Assembly (NCBI GenBank): GCA_019914995.1
Contig: CM034137.1
Coordinates: 4,925,155 to 4,989,154, forward strand
DNA: 64,000 nt
From: Acanthochlamys bracteata
Taxonomy: Eukaryota; Streptophyta; Magnoliopsida; Pandanales; Velloziaceae
Reading direction: 5' to 3'
Below are positions 47,373-59,439 of the stretch, in pieces (the first letter of the stretch is position 1; each line of letters opens with the position of its first letter). A model generated the notes under the pieces. The model was given only the letters and a program-made list of their open reading frames with translations, ran no database searches and was not told the DNA's origin. A program made the position numbers and the translations under genes.

Positions 47373-47386
47373 TGGTATCAGACTTG
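47373..47386 (+). promoter_or_regulatory. Primer-binding site of the copia element
   Basis: TGGTATCAGACTTG resembles the initiator tRNA-Met complement used by plant copia elements. It lies two bases past the LTR end and 14 bases before the gag ATG. Confidence 0.65.
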
Positions 47387-47399
47387 ATGAAAAGATCCT

Positions 47400-48840
47400 A
47401 TGGCAAGTTCCAACTTCATTGAAAAGGAAGGAAGATCGCTTGATTGTCCTTTACTATTTGATGGGAATAATTATAGACATTGGAAGATGAAGATGACTGC
47501 TTTTTTAAAGGCACAAAATTATTTTTTGTGGAGGATCGTCAAAGATGGAGATAAAGCTACAATACAAATTCTAGAGAATAAAAACTTTTTTTCTTAAATT
47601 CTTATGTTTTGGAATTTGCTATATCGTGCTTTAAATTTGAATAATTTAATCACATTTACTTTCATTCCACAGCAAAGGAAGTTTGGCTAAAGTTAGAAAG
47701 AATATATAAAAGCAAATCTGAGGTTAGCCAATACAACGAAGGTGAAATCTCATCAAATGAAAGTGAAGCAATACCAAATCATCAAAAAGAACATAACCCT
47801 CACTTGACGGCCAACCACAAATACCAAAATGTGGTAAGTATCCCTTCCTCTAAAGAAGAATCAATGGAGAAGAAAGCCGAGAAAAAGTCTTATCGAGGAA
47901 AAGAAAAATCAGATAAAAAGTACTCCCACTACAAGAAGCTGGGATACTTCAGATGTTCTTGTTCTCTGCTGAAGAAAAAGAAAAGTAAGAACTAGCTAAG
48001 AAAGAGAACAAAGGTTATATGTAATAGTAAAGACTCAACCTCATCTAATGACAGCAAAATCGAAACAAATTAAGAGTTAAGATTATGTCTAATGGCCAAC
48101 AATGAACAATCCAGTGAGGTAAGCTCATCTCAATTTTGCGATTCAAATGAAGAATTGCAAGAAATGTTTGATGAACTATATGCTAAATATATGAATGTGA
48201 AAAGCATGAACAAAATTATGAATAACTGCATGCATGAATATAAAGAAAAGAATAAGTTGTTGACTAAAGAAGTGCTTACTTTAAATAATACTCTTGCTAG
48301 TAAAAATAATGCCAAGGAAGATGATTTGCATACTAATCAAATAAGTCCAGAGATACATGCATTGCATGCCAATTAGTGAGAATCTTACTGTGAACCAAAC
48401 CACTGGCTAGCAGAACTTTAGAACTACAAGTGTCGCATTCTCCAGTAAGTATAAAACTAATAAGGTATACTCTTCTACTCTTTTTATTAAGTATTTGTAT
48501 TATGGTAGAAAGGGTCACAAGATAAGCTCTTGTTGGTTTAACGTAAGGGTAATATGAATTCCCAATAGTAGCCATCCTCCAAAGAGGTAAGTGAAAATCT
48601 CTTTAGAACAAGTGCTAGATGCTTTACTATTAAACAATCTATTATTATGCAAGGTAATCCATCCACCTTCTATGTTGCATGTAATGATGATTATGTAATT
48701 CATTATTCCAAATTCGAGAAAAACCAAGGTATGACCAAAAAGATGTGGATGTTAGAAGATACCTTCAAGATTACCAACATTTAGAACCCAAAGAAATTTG
48801 GGTATCAAAGAAATAAATTGTTATTACAGAAATTCTATAG
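47400..48840 (+). pseudogene. Fossil copia gag region
   Basis: The N-terminal domain carries DCPLLFDGNNYRHWKMKM, typical of SIRE/copia gag. A basic segment (EKKAEKKSYRGKEKSDKK) and a CSCSLLKKKK part follow, then a second domain (NEELQEMFDELYAKYMNVKS) seen in long SIRE-type gags. The end has a YYGRKGHKISSCWF zinc-knuckle remnant and a KEIWVSK segment resembling the conserved WVPK tail. It is broken in several places. Confidence 0.72.
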
Positions 48841-50315
48841 CGTGAAGGTAAGTAATCCAATCTTTTAATGATCTTGATGACTTTTAGCATTTGAATTCAA
48901 ATGAAACTCATGTTGAAATTCATGTTGAAATTTTGCTGAAACTTTGTCACTTGTCATTTTGTTTGAATGATATCTTGTATCTCATAATCATTTGTAAAAA
49001 CATGCTTACATATTTCTAAAAATTAGAATTTGAATATTGTCATGTTGAATGCAAAATAATTAAATTGTAATCTACCATAGATAAATTTATTAAATGTTTG
49101 TTCAATGATGTTTGATGAACATTGAATTGCTAAATTTTTTTTAAAACTGAAAAGTTTTCAGCATTTATGCAAATGTATTTTAATAAAACGAGTGAAATCA
49201 TTATAAAATTGATTGCAATCCATCTGTTCTATTGAAATGGTAAGAATTTTAGGCTTTGCAAAATTTTCTTTTAAATAATATTAATGTGAGTATGCATCAA
49301 GCTTTTGAACTTCTAGCTAGTATATATATGCTACTAACGAACAAAAAAAGGTATAACATGTGACAGCACGACTATCCAAGAATATATAAATTATTGGCAT
49401 ATTGCAAGTTTTGATGATTGATCTTGATAACTTTCATACTTCAAAAAGGATGAAAAGATTACCAACAAGATTGCATTTGAACAAAAGCTCTTCATTGCAA
49501 GAGGAGTGGTACACATATGTACTATATAGTGATGATTTTCTGTCTAGTTGAAAGCCAGCAGAAAAATAAAAAGATGTGGTGTAGAGGCTTCGATACTACA
49601 TTGCAAGAATCTTTCTCAAGTCTTCAAAGCACAACTTAGTCAAAGATCAATACAAAGTGAAGATCAAACCTGAAAACCTTTAGAGATGCCTTCATGAGAG
49701 TTAAATTACTAAATTGTTTATTCAAATCAATGCAAGTCATTCCAACAATGCACATTAACCTACTTGATCCATCATTTGCACTTTTGCCTTGTAATGATTA
49801 ATAATTACTATGATTTTATTCACTTTCTTTCTTACTAACAAAAATGATGCACTGAAAATATTTTCAAGTCTTTACCAAAGTGCAATTTTAATGTTATATA
49901 ATTCAAGTTCTTTTATTGTTCAACATCACTCAAAGCAATACAATTTTTAGGAATTTTGACTGTTGAAGAATTCATTCATGATATACTTAATGAGACTAAT
50001 AGCAGGCCAAGAAAGAATTCAGCTATTTTACAGGTTCAGTTATCGACAGTGAAGAAATGTACATCCAGCAAAAGAATATCTAGCTGGTATTTAAATAATA
50101 GATGAACAACTCTCTGTTGAAATTTCTGAAATGCAAGTAGTCGCTCCAAATCGCATCATTTATATTCAAGCATGAGTCCAATGATCTCCACAAGAAACCA
50201 TCAATAGGTAAATTATATAAAGAGATAAATATCATAATTCAATCAAGAGGTAAGTATATCTTCTTTATATTAATTTTCGTATTTGCTAAGATCTCGTAGC
50301 TCTTTTATCCTTGAT
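48377..50315 (+). repeat. Copia-derived direct repeat, copy 1
   Basis: From TGAGAATCTTACTGTGAA onward this ~1.94-kb stretch matches 60415-62150 in the same orientation. The match covers the gag end and the whole non-coding tail (for example GATGTGGTGTAGAGGCTT and CCAGCAAAAGAAT). Identity is high, about nine in ten by eye, with some larger length differences around 49720-49920. Confidence 0.8.
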
Positions 50316-50422
50316 GCATAATTGCACTAGATTGTGAATGGATTTTTCAGAGCTAATATCACTAGACTCAATTTGATATTTGTATCCTTTATCCTTGATA
50401 CATAAATGCACTAGTATCAATT

Positions 50423-50435
50423 TGGTATCAGAGCT
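50423..50435 (+). promoter_or_regulatory. Primer-binding site of the pararetrovirus
   Basis: TGGTATCAGAGCT is the initiator tRNA-Met complement found in nearly all Caulimoviridae. A repeated phrase (TTTATCCTTGAT-CATAA-TGCACTAG) occurs at 50304 and 50388, just before it. Copia elements can use a similar site, so ownership is inferred from the viral frames that follow. Confidence 0.75.
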
Positions 50436-50539
50436 AGATTATTTCGTTTAATTTAAAATAGTTAGATTAAGCCTAGTAATAAAAATTATAATCTTTATAT
50501 ATCTGTAATCTAGAAAGTTTAAAATTCTAAAACCATTAG

Positions 50540-51580
50540 CTTATGATAGTACCCATTAAGGTAGAACATACTATCCTCTCAGAACTAAGTGAATTTCATA
50601 TTCAGGCTACAAGTGTAACATTAACGAAGACGCAGTATTTTTAGAAAGAAACTTTTATTTTCCTTTATAAGAATTATTATCTATAGAAGATGAAGAATAT
50701 AGGAGAAGAAATTACGAAGCTATTCAAATTATATACCAGCTTATCGCTCAGTATAGAGAAATAGAAGGGCGACCTTATCTTACAACTAGAGAAGAATACA
50801 TAGTAATTTTGAAACGCTTTTTGAACATCTTAACTTAGCAGAAGTTACCCAAGAAGAAGAAGGTGGATCTGAAGAGATTTGATTACTTAGACTTAGAAGT
50901 CTCCCATAATTCTAGGATAGCAATTACATTAGAATAAGTGCAGGATTAAGTGTAATTTAGAAAAGAACAGTGAATTTAAGCATCTACTCCATAGTTCAGA
51001 CCCTGTACTAAACAGTTTAATTGATTTAGTTTTAAATCTTTGAAGTAATATAGAATTTTCTTTAGCAAGAAAATCAAGTGAAGATTTGTCACTTTTATTT
51101 TCAGATATAAAAACCATAGAACAAAACTTAGATTTCCTTAAAAGTCAATTTCAATTTAGTTTAGAAACAGTACATCATTACTCGCATAGAAATATTAGTT
51201 TGCAATCTATAGAGAGACAATCCAAGTTTAAACGCTAAGGTAGACACATTAACAGAACCTTTTAGAAAGTCCTTTTCTTTATGAAAGATTATCAAGAAAC
51301 CTTATTAGAAACTAAAAAATATATGTTTCCAGCCGAAGAATTTAGCTTGATCCTATCCCTGCACAAGATAAAACTCTAATTAGACAAAATAATACAATTA
51401 TTAGTCTTTTACTTCGAGTAAATACTAAATTAGATTTATTACTAGAAGAAAAACATAAAAAGATAAATCAAGAAATAGACGATCTTATTAAGAAAGTAGA
51501 CAGACTTTACATAACAAAAGCTAGTGGTATAGATAGACCTAAACCATCTAGAGAATTAAAATTTTTCTTTATAACATGAC
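50540..51580 (+). pseudogene. Fossil first frame of the pararetrovirus (coiled-coil protein)
   Basis: The codon content is Glu-, Leu- and Lys-rich, with a heptad-like segment near the end (KHKKINQEIDDLIKKVDRLY). In several caulimovirids the frame upstream of the polyprotein encodes a virion-associated or coiled-coil protein. It is recognisable only by position and composition. Confidence 0.5.
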
Positions 51581-52380
51581 TACACCTTTTAGTGCAAGTT
51601 CTAGGACATTAACAAAACGTAGCTCAGGAAAAATTATTCCCAGTAGTTCGAAGCAAACATTTATGAGTAGAACATTTAATAGAAGTACTAAGCATTTGAT
51701 TGAAGTACGTTCAATTATAGATCTAGAACAGAATTTAGAACATTTTAAGTAAAATGGTTTAGACCTTATTTCTCCGAGAGAATTATATCATATAGGTAAA
51801 GTTTTGTTAATCAGACTCAGTTCTTTATAAGAAAGCGAGAAGAAGAAGTAGAATGTTTAGGAGGACAATATGTCGTATTAGACGTCATAAGTTTAGAAGC
51901 TTATAAAGTTTTAAGAGGATCACAATTTAATTTTATGCATTTAGGATTATTAGTAATTGGAATCAAAGGATTAGATAGAAGTTATTTATGGATAGACCCT
52001 GAGCAAGCAGCTATAGGAACAATAGGAGTAGATATATCTCAGAACATAGGAATGTTTTATTGTTTCCAAACTTTTATCTAGTATTACTAAAGGATTCCAG
52101 CATCTTAAGATAGGAATAAAGACCAAAGGTTATGAAGCAAAAACTTCCGGTAGTAATTTATTAATTTCTTTAGGATTCATAGATAGATTAACTAATAATG
52201 GAGAAGTTAAATATAAATTAGAAGTGGATGATGTTACGCAATTAGTCAGCTCAAAAGATATAAAACTGATAAAAGCTAATAAGATAGATCCTACAGCTTT
52301 AGTTAGAAGAGAGTGGATTCTTGATAATTTTTCATCAAAAGTCAAACGTTCTTATTCCAGAAACTAGTATGATGTACAAA
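51577..52380 (+). pseudogene. Fossil movement-protein region of the pararetrovirus
   Basis: It starts at an ATG that overlaps the end of the previous frame. It carries an FNFMHLGLLVIGIKGL segment followed by DISQNIGMFYCFQTF and a LLISLGFIDRLTNNGEVKY part, which fit the 30K movement-protein fold of caulimovirids. The protein would enlarge plasmodesmata for cell-to-cell spread. Confidence 0.6.
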
Positions 52381-52539
52381 AATGTTGGGAATAGCACTAG
52401 CGTTAGATTTACAGATTATAATCCAGTTTCAACTTAAGAACATAATGAGGCAGAAGAATGTATTATAGAATACCCTATAGTAATAGCATGTCAAGAAATA
52501 GTATAGAACCAGTTAGAACTTTTGAAGAATTATTAATAA

Positions 52540-53760
52540 TTGGAAATTTCTTGGAACTTAGAAGATAATGAATACCTATATTATGATTGTCAAAGAAATA
52601 TTAGAAAGGGTAATTTGGCTGAAGATTGTGTGCATTTCAAACTAAAAGAAAGACATGATAACATTAGACAATTATGGAAAAAAACGATTAGAAATTTGGA
52701 GAATAAGAGAAAGATTTATTCAAAAAATAAAGAGTGGTGAAGTATGTAAAGAATATATCCAGCCTATTAAACAAAAACTTTTAGAAGCTGTAGCACCTAT
52801 TAAAATGGACTTAGCAAAATTAAAAGAAGTAGATAATTCCTTTAGGATCAAATATTTTAGTCAAAAAAAATTAGATGCTATAAGTGAAGTTAGCCAAGTG
52901 GAACTTATCGAATCTACGGAGTCTAATTCTGCATCTGCTATTAGTCCATTTCAGCAAAGCGAACCTACATCAGAAGCATCAAGTTATAGCTACGGTAATT
53001 TACCAAGAAGAGATATTGCTTTAGCAGACTAAGATTTTAGTAATGTAAAATTTAAGGAAAAGCCTTCCCATTAGAACCTAAAATAAAATTTCAAACTTTA
53101 GGAGAAGCTCAGATTCTTAATCTTACAGCACATGACCCTCAATTATGGAATAACACTTTAGATGTTTGGAAGAATTTAGTAATAGAAAATTATTGAAAAA
53201 TATGCGAGATTCTACATCTGGAGAAGAGGCATTTAGATATTTAGACATTTTCTTAGGAGAATCTGTAAGAGGATTATGGGAAGTATATAATAGAAAACAT
53301 CCTTCAGGATATAAGCATTTTTTATCTTTAGGATCTAATCCTTATAATTTTGTAAATTAGATACATCAGTTAGTTACAGGAGAAGATCCTAATTTAGGAT
53401 TAGTATCTATGCAAGCAGACGCTTCATTACATATAGAACAAATGCAACTTAGAAATGTAAAAAATGCCAAAAGATTTTGTAATGAATATGTTAACATGGT
53501 TACAAAGGCAGGAGCTGTTTAGATCAGGAGTATGGCAAAAGATTATTTAGAAAATTTCCAGGTGATTTAGGTAGAGAAATAGAAAGAGAATGGAATAATT
53601 TAGCACTACTCAAAAAATCCAGATACACTTTGGACCATAACACAGAGAGTAGTTCATATTATGAAAGTCTTAGTAAGAAAATGTAGCGAGATTCAAACAG
53701 TTAGAAAACTTAAGAAGGACAGCTTGCTTTTTGTAATAATATGTATGTCCCTAATCAGGA
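52540..53760 (+). pseudogene. Fossil coat-protein region of the pararetrovirus
   Basis: An acidic/Ser-rich linker (SEVSQVELIESTESNSAS) precedes a helical domain (LDIFLGESVRGLWEVYNRKH) and a later QLRNVKNAKRFCNEYVNM segment, the usual layout of caulimovirid capsid domains. A basic RSKRR/YLKRSNRKK stretch and a zinc knuckle follow downstream. Confidence 0.6.
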
Positions 53761-53859
53761 TTATAGAGAACCAAGGTCTAGAAAAAGTCTACAAGAAAAA
53801 GACCTTATTCTAAAAAGAGGTATTATTTAAAAAGATCTAATAGAAAGAAACCTTATTTA

Positions 53860-53985
53860 GATCGAAATAAAAATGTTAGAAGATTTAATCCTAAAAAAAA
53901 CTATAGGAAAAGATTAAAATGTCTTGCATGTAATAGTGAACATAATAAGAATACAGAATTATTAGAATGTGTTAACGAAACTCTA
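53860..53985 (+). pseudogene. Fossil basic stretch and zinc-knuckle motif
   Basis: A basic run (RRFNPKKNYRKRLK) leads into CLACNSEHNKNTELLEC, a Cys-x2-Cys-x3-4-His-x-Cys arrangement close to the CCHC knuckle that ends caulimovirid coat proteins and binds RNA. Confidence 0.6.
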
Positions 53986-54045
53986 ACAGAACTAGACTCA
54001 GAAATTTCAGATGATGAAAATATTTATACTGTAGATGTAACAATT

Positions 54046-56584
54046 TGACTTGTGGTGGATTAAACTAAGCCATATTTGAAGATAGAGGCCCTAACATGTA
54101 ATGTTTACCTTTCTTCTTTATTTTCTTCTCCTTACCTCCTTTTTTCTCCTTCAACCTGACAGCCACCTCGGTGCCCCCTCACTGACAGGGATTTCTCCCC
54201 TCTGGCGCCATTGTTTTTATTTGTTCTTACTCCGGCATGTATCTCCAAACCCTCCCTTTGCTCTCCTTGCTTCAATTTCGACGGATTGAGTTTTCTTTCA
54301 CTGCCAAGCAAAATCCTAGTTCGGCCGTCGTCGATTCGTTGCTGCTTCTTCGACGTCGACTTGCTAAAATCCTTCTCCTCGACCCTTTATAACTTTCCCC
54401 TCACTCAATTTTGATGATTGCAGTGCCGGCGGAAGATTTTGAGCAAGCCTTGGGCTGGTATGTTGATCCGTCCATTTCTAGCCACTGCCGTTAATTTTTG
54501 GCCTTAATATTCTTCTTATTGAGTTCGGCCAGTGTAGCTGCATCCCTTAACCACCTGAATGCCCCTTGGCCGAAGTTTGCCGGAACTCTAAAATTTACCG
54601 GAATCCAGCGAGCCTTCTAGACACATAATCTAGGTGAATTATGATGCTCTTTTGTCTCTTGAGCTTGCTATTGAACCACTGATTAATCCTTTTGCCATAG
54701 GTGTTATTGGATTGAAAATTGGCAAGGTCGCTAGTGTGCTACGATGTCGATTTGGACTTGAGATTGATTGTTGATTCGGTTAAGCTTTCTAAAGTCGCTA
54801 GCACTAGTGCTAATTAAGAACTATGAGTTGATGATTATGGACTTGGATGGGTAGTTATCGAATTTTGGATTCAATAGTGTCTTAGCACCGGTTTGGGATA
54901 TGTTTGGATATAGATTTGTGTAAGGAATTTCTTTGGATATCGGTTAACGAATTATTATTGATGGTATCTATTTGAGTTAGGATTAAACATGGATTTGGAA
55001 TCGATAACATGGCGTGATGATAACCGCATGTCTAAGAGATTTGCATGAACCTTCAGGTGAGGGTTACCGTGCCACCTTCTTCCTAACCCGTTTTTAAGTT
55101 TTCGGCACATGTAACATCTGAATTAAACATTCCGGCATGACTTGTCACCTTCAGTGCGTAATATGATAGATACATGTGAATGCACGACCATACATACCGA
55201 TAAAATAAGTATGCTTTTGACCCTCTACTTTATCTTGATTCTCTCATTGGATCATACTTATAGATGCATACGCATGTATAATCTACATACCGATAGTATT
55301 AAGTGATTGATCTACTGCATGTATTGATATACGCATGCATTTAGAGGGTATTGTTATGAATGGCAGAGACATGCATAAGCATTCTAAAGAGATGGGTTAT
55401 GTATACAATATATTCATGATGCATTGTAGATGCATATGTGCGAGTAGTTTGCAGGGATGCGAGTTAGAGACGCAGTCTCACTCGGTCACTTATAAAGTAT
55501 GAATTGAGTCCCTGATGCACCACTGATATGCAAATTGAGATCTTTGCTTATTATTGAATATTAAGAAACAAGATATGCATATAATAGATTGATTTATGTA
55601 TATGCGCATGCGTGTGATGGTATCGTGTGAGTTAGCGACGTAGTCTCACCCATTACTTATGTTATACTATTACCATTTTCTAGTGTATATAACATATCGA
55701 CATGAGTGCATAAAATTATTACTGGAGGTTGTATATATATCGCCATTCATAGAAGACCATTAGAATTCTCTAAGTAGTATATGGTTGAATATTTAGATAG
55801 GCACATGTAGACTTTTATGAGGATTAAACTATATAACTTCATGTTATAAAGTAATGCTCTTATGAAAGGAATGGTTGCAGTGTGTTGCATCATATTTTTA
55901 TCGTATCCATTCTCGCTGAGGACTGAGTTGGTATAGGACGACTCAGGACTTAGCAAGATCCGATCTGATCTATCATTGCATCTATTTCATATAGAGATAT
56001 AGAGAAATAATGATAGGGTAATGCATTAGAAACTTTAAACGGTGCATCCCTGATTTATTACCTCACTAAGACTGGGCTCAGCCTTTTCTTTCTTTGGCCT
56101 CCCTTAGATATTACAGGGTTTTGCTGGAGTTTAGTGGATTCTCGCTACCGTGGATCGGAGTGACTCTATGAGGGTACGTCCGCGTATAATTTCATAATTC
56201 TTTTGGTTGGCTCTATAACACTCGAGGGACTGTTTTGTTCTTATTATTGTTTGTAACTTACCGGTTTGATAGCCAGTTGTTTATTTATTTGTTATTTCAA
56301 ATTGCTGAGTTTTATTACCGCATGTAGCGGTTGTATATGCTGGCCAAGTCTTTCGAGTGTTTTTTTATTTCTTAGTGTTGTTGATACGAACTTGTGATAT
56401 TATTGTTGTGGTTAGGTTCCTCTCCTTGAATTTTCAAGAGAAATTCTGTCAAAACTTTTAAAAGTTTTTGGATTATGATGTTTTGAGTCGATTTTGTGTT
56501 AGGCTTACTAGACTAAGCCGAGCTTGGGTTCCACTTGGGCTTGGTATGATCTAGTGCCGGCCATGGCCCAAGGTTGGGTCGTGA
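54046..56584 (+). repeat. Solo LTR C inserted in the pararetrovirus
   Basis: The sequence ACAATT lies on both sides (54040-54045 and 56584-56589), a target-site duplication of 5-6 bases, and viral coding sequence adjoins on each side. Inside, the segment at about 55050-55145 matches LTR A and that at about 56060-56125 matches LTR B, both on the opposite strand. The end (GGGTCGTGACA) is written in the style of Tekay/Del-type LTR ends, and the exact last base is ambiguous because it overlaps the duplication. There is no internal region, so LTR-LTR recombination probably removed it. Frames at 54101-54414 are low-complexity LTR leader. Confidence 0.72.
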
Positions 56585-56599
56585 CAATTGAATCCATAG

Positions 56600-57090
56600 A
56601 AGAATATCGAGATGAATTACAGAAAGATTTAATTAGAGAAATGTCAAGAATTAACATTAGTTATAATTCTTCAGATGAAGAATTCGGAGAATTAGAACCA
56701 TATTTTAATTATTTAGACAATACATGAATGAAGAATGCCATCATATTTGAAAAATATATGAAAGAATAGATAGTACCCCGTATTTTATTTGTAGATGGTA
56801 TCCTAGCATAATGAATAGAACTAGATGTAGTTTATGTTTTCTAGAAGGATGTACAAAATGTTTCAAATTACAAAATGATTATCCAAAATATAAAGAAACC
56901 ATAGAATCTAGAGTAAACTATTTAGAACGACAAGTATTTAAGATAAACAAAAGATTAAAACGATTAGAATCTAGCTTAGATTTCCACATACCTGAAAGTA
57001 GTAAACATCAGGAGAATTTAGTTTCAGGCGTATTCCAAAACCATTCTCAGAACCTAACTCTACACCAGAATTAGAAGAGGTAGCAAATTT
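56600..57090 (+). pseudogene. Fossil polyprotein segment between zinc knuckle and protease
   Basis: The segment reads acidic (ISYNSSDEEFGELEPYF), then Cys-rich (CSLCFLEGCTKCFKL), then coiled-coil (VNYLERQVFKINKRLKRLES). A second Cys-rich cluster between coat and protease occurs in some caulimovirids. The coiled coil is clear and the rest is descriptive. Confidence 0.5.
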
Positions 57091-57139
57091 AAATTTAGTT
57101 GAAGAACCTATAATTGTTTGTAACAATTATAATGAGATA

Positions 57140-57600
57140 GGAACGTTAAAAGTAATGTGTAAGATATGTATAGAAGAATATGTAGTAGAGACATTAGCTA
57201 TGATAGACACAGGATGCACTAATACTATCCTTACTCCAGATATAATTTTAGAGAAATATTTTAGAAAGACTAGGCAACCTTTAGTTGCAACACAAATGAA
57301 TGGAGATACATATACTTATACTACTACTATTCCTGTAGGGACGAAGATTAGTTTTAAAACAACTTGTGGCTATAGTACCGAATGTACCTTACCTACAGCC
57401 CAAACTTTTGTTAGAGAATTAAGTTTAAAGCATAATGTAAATTTAGGAATTTCCGTTTTATTAAAAGATAATGATACTATTACTTTAAATAAAGATTTTT
57501 CCTTCTACATAGACATTCCTTCATTAGTCCTACTACTCCTATATCAGAGTACGCTGAAAAGCATGGTAGGTTTAGCATATCTTTCTTATTAGCACAACAG
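57140..57600 (+). pseudogene. Fossil aspartic protease region of the pararetrovirus
   Basis: The active-site motif reads AMIDTGCTNTIL, with the DTG triad intact. It is preceded by KICIEEYVVET and followed by FRKTRQPLVATQMNGD, an arrangement like caulimovirid proteases. The enzyme would process the polyprotein. Confidence 0.7.
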
Positions 57601-57999
57601 CCTACTATTCCTGTCCAAGCCAATGTTTATCCCTGTCCAATAGAAGGCCAATGTCAGTTAGGAGAATCTATAGAAGAATTAAAAGAATCTCATACTCTCT
57701 TAAACGAATATATTTCTCAAATAGCTTCAACAGATATAGATGATTTAGTATCATTAGCACTTATGAAGAACCTTTACAGTTAACTTATAATTTATTAAAA
57801 GAAACAAGTTTAACACAACTGATTTCTAAACTGGAAACTAGAAATTATAGGAGAAGACGTACAAAAATATTAGGATAAAGAGAAAACAGTTTGTCATTTA
57901 AAATTGTGAAATGAAAATTTAGTTATAAAAACAGGTACAATAGAAGCATTTGAAGCAGACAGAAAAGATTTTAAGATGCATATAGAAGAATAGCTAAAT

Positions 58000-58590
58000 T
58001 AAGAGTTATAAGAAGATCTGAAAGTCCTCATAGATCACCTGCATTTATAGTAAGAAATCATAGTAAAATAATAAGTGAAAAATCCAGAATGGTTATAAAT
58101 TATAAAAGATTAAATGATAATACTATATATGACTGATATCTTATCCCTAATAAGAATGAATTATTAGAAAGAATTAAAGAAAGAAAAATATTTAGTAAAT
58201 TTGATTGTAAATCAAGATTTTGGCAAGTTAGAATGCATGAAGAAAGTATTCCTTGGACAACTTTTACTTGTCCAGAAGGATATTTTGAGTGGTTAGTTAT
58301 GCCTTTTGGACTTAAGAAACGCTCCATCGATTTTCTAGAGGAAAATGGATGAAGTAGTTAGAAAATACTCAGAATTTGTTTTAGTATATATCGATAATAT
58401 ACTTGTCTTTAGTAAGTCTAAGGAAGAACATTTAGGACATTTACAGTTGGTACTTAAAGAGTTCTTAGAGCACGGAATTATTATTAGTAAAAACAAAATG
58501 CAACTTGCTAAAGAAAACGTTGAGCTTTTAGGTGTTATTATAATAGAAAAAAGGAAAAATAGAATTACAAGAACATATTGCATTCATTCA
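58000..58590 (+). pseudogene. Fossil reverse transcriptase region of the pararetrovirus
   Basis: The blocks are [13 protein letters not shown], then KFDCKSRFWQVRM, then FTCPEGYFEWLVMPFGL, then the catalytic FVLVYIDNILVFSKS, then HLGHLQLVLKEFLEHGI. Here the catalytic motif is written YIDN rather than the usual YxDD. The blocks match Caulimoviridae, in particular the K-x-DCKSGFWQ wording that separates them from Ty3/gypsy elements. Confidence 0.8.
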
Positions 58591-58599
58591 CTCGTGCTG

Positions 58600-59300
58600 A
58601 GGAAGAACATCCCCTCCAAACCTGCTAAGGATATAAAACAAACTACAGGAACAGCAACTACTTGTGCTGAGAAACTAGTAGAAACAGCATTCATTCGCTT
58701 GTGCTGAGAAACAAGTGGTTGTCCGGTTCCACCGGTGACCGGTAAACACAAATCAAATCAGGAGATCCCTGGCAATTTAGAAAAAATTGCATTTACAGAT
58801 AGCCAAGGAGAATGTAGCAAACAAGATAACGAATATGAAGGGACACAGAACAGCCCTTCTCAAAACAAAGAACGAGAACCTGTTGAGATACATGATAGTC
58901 TTTCTCAGACTGTTCATGTTATTCCATCTTACTTGTATAAAGTCAGACTAAAAGAACTCTTTTGAGAAAAAGAGAACTAAAGAAATTAGTGGAAGAAACT
59001 ATTAAAGACCTTAAAATATTCAGAGGGATTACAAATCCAACTGCATGTGATGCAGAGTATTAATTGACCAGTTCAGAATCCGAAAGAATAGACAGCCCAA
59101 TGGTCCAGTATGCAGATCTCGACAATCAGTGTGCAGATAGTGATCAAGGCCTTGGACCAAAAAGAGCTGGCTTCTAGATACTCGATCATAGATCAACCAG
59201 ACTCAACTATGGTTAACATAAACGATGTAGAATGTGCCAGCCAAGATCAAGAGTTAATTAATCTTACCAGGTATGGTTAATATAATTCTAGTTAAATTAG
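58600..59300 (+). other. Unassigned segment between viral RT and promoter
   Basis: A frame at 58735-58965 is rich in Glu, Gln and Ser (SKQDNEYEGTQNSPSQNKER) with no domain I recognise. The phrase TTGTGCTGAGAAAC occurs twice (near 58660 and 58696). RNase H would be expected here but is not readable. Confidence 0.35.
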
Positions 59301-59329
59301 TAGAATTCTACTTGGGTTACTTATCTGCT

Positions 59330-59439
59330 TATAAATATGTACAAAGTTTCTTTTGAAAAGCAACGGGTTTTCTTTTGAAGAGAGATCTTCTGAAGTGCTC
59401 CCAGTGCTCTCATTGTAAATCTTTTAGCTTTTTAATAAA
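59330..59439 (+). promoter_or_regulatory. Pararetroviral promoter and polyadenylation region
   Basis: A TATAAATAT box (59330-59338) is followed ~100 bases later by AATAAA (59434-59439). The close TATA-to-poly(A) spacing is characteristic of caulimovirid large intergenic regions, where both signals lie in the terminal repeat of the pregenomic RNA. Whether it still drives transcription cannot be told from sequence. Confidence 0.65.

Larger units (their letters stand above)
46240..50315 (+). mobile_element. Fossil Ty1/copia (SIRE-like) element: LTR, gag and tail
   Basis: A primer site (TGGTATCAGACTTG, 47373) follows an LTR end (CTAGCA, 47370), and gag starts at 47400. Gag shows the copia N-terminus (FDGNNYRHWKMKMTAFLKAQ), a Lys-rich basic stretch, a coiled-coil part (EYKEKNKLLTKEVLTLNNTL) and a zinc knuckle (the CFYCGRKGHKISSCWF form is clearest in the second copy). 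Integrase, reverse transcriptase and RNase H are absent, and a ~1.5-kb non-coding tail follows directly. So it is an incomplete, broken relative of SIRE-type copia elements. I found no matching 3' LTR. Confidence 0.7.

Noticed and set aside
50423-50435. Possible tRNA-related sequence at TGGTATCAGAGC motifs (also at 47373 and in both Reina units)
   Set aside because: These are short primer-binding sites complementary to the tRNA end. No cloverleaf or promoter boxes of a tRNA gene surround them.
54101-54414. Ser/Leu/Phe-rich frames at the start of LTR C
   Set aside because: CT-rich LTR leader produces them. They overlap in two frames and have no family resemblance.
58735-58965. A 76-codon Glu/Gln/Ser-rich frame after the viral reverse transcriptase
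   Set aside because: It is possibly a viral remnant, but it shows no domain and is not supported as a separate gene.
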